DNA of 7,352 nt from contig JAJYWT010000034.1 of the NCBI GenBank assembly GCA_021791345.1, positions 1 to 7,352 on the forward strand, given 5' to 3'. Origin of the DNA: a bacterium. GTDB taxonomy: Bacteria; Chloroflexota; Dormibacteria; UBA8260; Bog-877. Position 1 is the stretch's first letter, and every line of letters starts with the position of its first letter. The translations under genes and the position numbers were made by a program. The notes under the pieces are model-generated. The model saw only the letters and a list, made by a program, of their open reading frames with translations. It was not told the DNA's origin and made no database searches. This document shows, in pieces, positions 5,768 through 7,352 of the stretch.

Positions 5768-7105
5768 GTGCTCGCGACCCGCGCAGGGCCCTGGTCGGTG
5801 AGGGTGCTGCCGCTGCTGCTCGCGGTGCCCGTCATGGTGGCGGGCTGCGGCGTGACGGCCGGCGGCACCGCCGGTTCACGGCCCACGGCCACTCCCACGG
5901 AGGCGAGCTCGGCCTCCCGGGCGCTGGCGACCGCGAGCTCTTACATGAAAGAGCTGAAGGCCGGCGACTACTCGGCCCAGTGGGCCCTGCTGGCTCCTTT
6001 GGCGCGTGAGCAATGGCCATCGGAGGGGGCTCGGGCGGCGATGCTGCGGGCGAAATTCCAGGGCGCTGCGAAGATCGTCTCCTTCACGCTGGGGGAGGTG
6101 GCCCCGGCACCCACGTGGGTAAGTCCGGAGAACCCCTCCCAGGCCGTCGCGGGGGGAGCGGAGATTCCCGTCGCGGTAACCTTCTCAGCTCCGGAGCAGC
6201 TGCAACCGTCAGGGGTGGCCCTCGACTTTGCGCACGAGCGCCTGGTTTTGGTGCCGGCGCCGAGGGGCGGGTTTCGGATCCTGGGCGAGGGGCCTGCCTC
6301 CCTGGACGCCCCACTGATCAAGCCCGCGGTCGAGCCTCAGGAGTCGGCCTCGGTTCCGGTGCTGATGTACCACGTGGTGGCGCCCTTTCCGATCGCCTCC
6401 CAGTGGAACAGCCCGTACGCCTATCAGCTGGAGTACGGGCTCACGGTCACCCCGGCCCAGTTTGCGGGCCAGATGGAATACCTCAATTCGGTCGATGCCC
6501 ACGCCATCTCCCTGAACCGGTTGGCGGACTTCTTGTTCTACGGGCTGCCGCTTCCACCCCACCCAGTGGTCATCACCTTCGACGACGGGCGCGAGAGCCC
6601 CTACCAGAACGCGCTTCCGGTGCTGGCTCGCTACGGGTACACGGCAACCTTCTTCGTGCCCACCGGGCTGGTGGGAAAGTTCGTCCATGCCAAGGGCGGG
6701 ACGAACCCGCAGCGCTACCTCAGCTGGGCTCAGGTCCAGGAGCTGGCAGCGACCGGGTTCTGGGTGGAGGACCACACCCTGTACGACAACCTGGCCCTAT
6801 GGGGGCAGCCGGCCTCACTGGTGGCGACCCTGGCCGGGCAGACGGCGTCGACCCTCGCCGAGCAGACCGGCCGGCCGGTCCAGTTCATCGCCTACAGCGG
6901 CCTCTGGCCGTATCCGAGCTCGAGCGGGGTGGGACCCAGCCAGCAGGCACTGTTCTCGGAGCTGGGCAACCTCGGCTACGTGGGTGGGGTGGTCGATGCC
7001 AGGGTCGACTCAGACCTTCAGACCACCTCTCAGATCTGGCAGATCCCCAGGGTCAGAATGAATCCCAACGAGGCTGGCAGCGGGCTGTCGCCGTGGTTCT
7101 CTTAA
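5768..7105 (+). CDS. Lipoprotein with NTF2-like region and polysaccharide deacetylase (NodB/CE4) domain
   Basis: A 445-residue exported lipoprotein predicted to act on cell-surface glycan. From GTG 5768 the signal peptide is short and typical: arginines at 5 and 12, a core of Leu/Val/Ala, and lipobox VAGC with lipidated C27. An ATG at 5720, one base overlapping the previous stop, would add 16 residues; it has no Shine-Dalgarno and makes the n-region unusually long. A Ser/Thr/Ala linker leads to an NTF2/MecA_N-like region (about 47-180; [16 protein letters not shown]). The CE4 domain begins at [10 protein letters not shown] (195-204) and carries TFDDG (270-274; D272 the likely base, D273 a metal ligand). 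In motif 2 the first metal His is H336 (DHTLYDN), but the second His is replaced by D340. Motif 3, usually AYPxGxY, is AYSGLWPYP (375-383). The protein ends soon after PRVRM (427-431), as in short members. Deacetylase fold is firm; activity is uncertain. Confidence 0.87.
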   Translation: MLATRAGPWSVRVLPLLLAVPVMVAGCGVTAGGTAGSRPTATPTEASSASRALATASSYMKELKAGDYSAQWALLAPLAREQWPSEGARAAMLRAKFQGAAKIVSFTLGEVAPAPTWVSPENPSQAVAGGAEIPVAVTFSAPEQLQPSGVALDFAHERLVLVPAPRGGFRILGEGPASLDAPLIKPAVEPQESASVPVLMYHVVAPFPIASQWNSPYAYQLEYGLTVTPAQFAGQMEYLNSVDAHAISLNRLADFLFYGLPLPPHPVVITFDDGRESPYQNALPVLARYGYTATFFVPTGLVGKFVHAKGGTNPQRYLSWAQVQELAATGFWVEDHTLYDNLALWGQPASLVATLAGQTASTLAEQTGRPVQFIAYSGLWPYPSSSGVGPSQQALFSELGNLGYVGGVVDARVDSDLQTTSQIWQIPRVRMNPNEAGSGLSPWFS

Positions 7106-7109
7106 GGAG
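7104..7109 (+). promoter_or_regulatory. Ribosome binding site of ppa
   Basis: AAGGAG, the clearest Shine-Dalgarno in the window, overlaps the TAA stop of the deacetylase gene and lies nine bases before ATG 7119. It decides the start: the in-frame GTG at 7113 would sit only three bases from it. Confidence 0.8.
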
Positions 7110-7118
7110 CGAGTGCAG

Positions 7119-7352
7119 ATGGACCAAGTGGTCGAGGTCATGGTGGAGATTCCCAAGGGCAGTCGCAACAAGTACGAGATGGATCATCAGACCCATCGCA
7201 TCCGTTTGGACCGGGTGCTCCACTCCTCGGTTCACTACCCGACCGACTACGGTTTCATACCGGAGACCCTGGCCGAGGATGGCGATCCGCTGGACGCGCT
7301 GGTGGTGGTCGAGGATGGCACCTTCCCCGGTTGCCTGGTCCCGGCCCGCCCC
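7119..7352 (+). CDS. ppa: Inorganic pyrophosphatase, family I, N-terminal part (runs off the window)
   Basis: The first 78 residues of a soluble cytoplasmic pyrophosphatase, which hydrolyses the pyrophosphate released by biosynthetic reactions, including sugar-nucleotide formation. Bacterial members are about 160-180 residues, so nearly half is present. Visible motifs are [12 protein letters not shown] (9-20), [22 protein letters not shown] (30-51) and the family signature DGDPLDA (54-60). D54, D56 and D59 match the metal-binding D65, D67 and D70 of the E. coli enzyme, and K18, E20 and R32 match its K29, E31 and R43. The reading frame is intact to the right edge. It starts 13 bases after the deacetylase stop with a strong ribosome binding site, so the two are likely cotranscribed; the pairing may be incidental because ppa is a housekeeping gene. 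Confidence 0.95.
   Translation, partial: MDQVVEVMVEIPKGSRNKYEMDHQTHRIRLDRVLHSSVHYPTDYGFIPETLAEDGDPLDALVVVEDGTFPGCLVPARP

Overview
The window is GC-rich, densely coded bacterial DNA with six protein genes, two of them cut by the window edges. No RNA gene, CRISPR array, insertion sequence or phage gene was seen. Four of the five visible starts upstream of the last gene are TTG or possibly TTG. One gene has a convincing promoter -10 box only 8 bases before an in-frame GTG, which suggests a leaderless mRNA. High GC, frequent TTG/GTG starts and leaderless signals fit an actinobacterium or a related terrestrial lineage such as Chloroflexota or Dormibacterota. This lineage guess is an inference from style, not from a search.

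Layout. Positions 1-2234 hold the end of a respiratory complex I (nuo) operon: the last third of nuoM, then complete nuoN, joined by a 4-base stop/start overlap. A family 2 glycosyltransferase (2221-2979) starts inside the last codons of nuoN and reads as an added last gene of that operon. It meets, tail to tail with only 7 bases between, a minus-strand nucleotide-sugar epimerase (2987-3937). A 199-base divergent intergenic region follows (3938-4136). Next is a plus-strand multi-pass GT-C/ArnT-like membrane glycosyltransferase (4137-5720). Then comes a lipoprotein with an N-terminal NTF2-like region and a C-terminal polysaccharide deacetylase (CE4/NodB) domain (5768-7105). The start of a family I inorganic pyrophosphatase gene, ppa, begins at 7119 and runs off the window.

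How the genes may work together. NuoM and NuoN are proton-pumping membrane subunits. The middle genes look like parts of an envelope-glycan route. The epimerase would supply a nucleotide sugar, and the family 2 enzyme would load a sugar onto a polyprenyl phosphate inside the cell. The GT-C enzyme would transfer it from the lipid carrier outside, and the lipoprotein would modify glycan at the cell surface. Each family assignment rests on visible motifs. The joint pathway, its sugar and its acceptor are inference.

Most is ordinary housekeeping and envelope biology; I do not see a clearly new system. The points most worth checking are the changed active-site motifs of the deacetylase, the probable leaderless start of that gene, the glycosyltransferase overlapping the nuo operon, and a perfect 20-bp palindrome with a half-matching neighbour inside nuoN.
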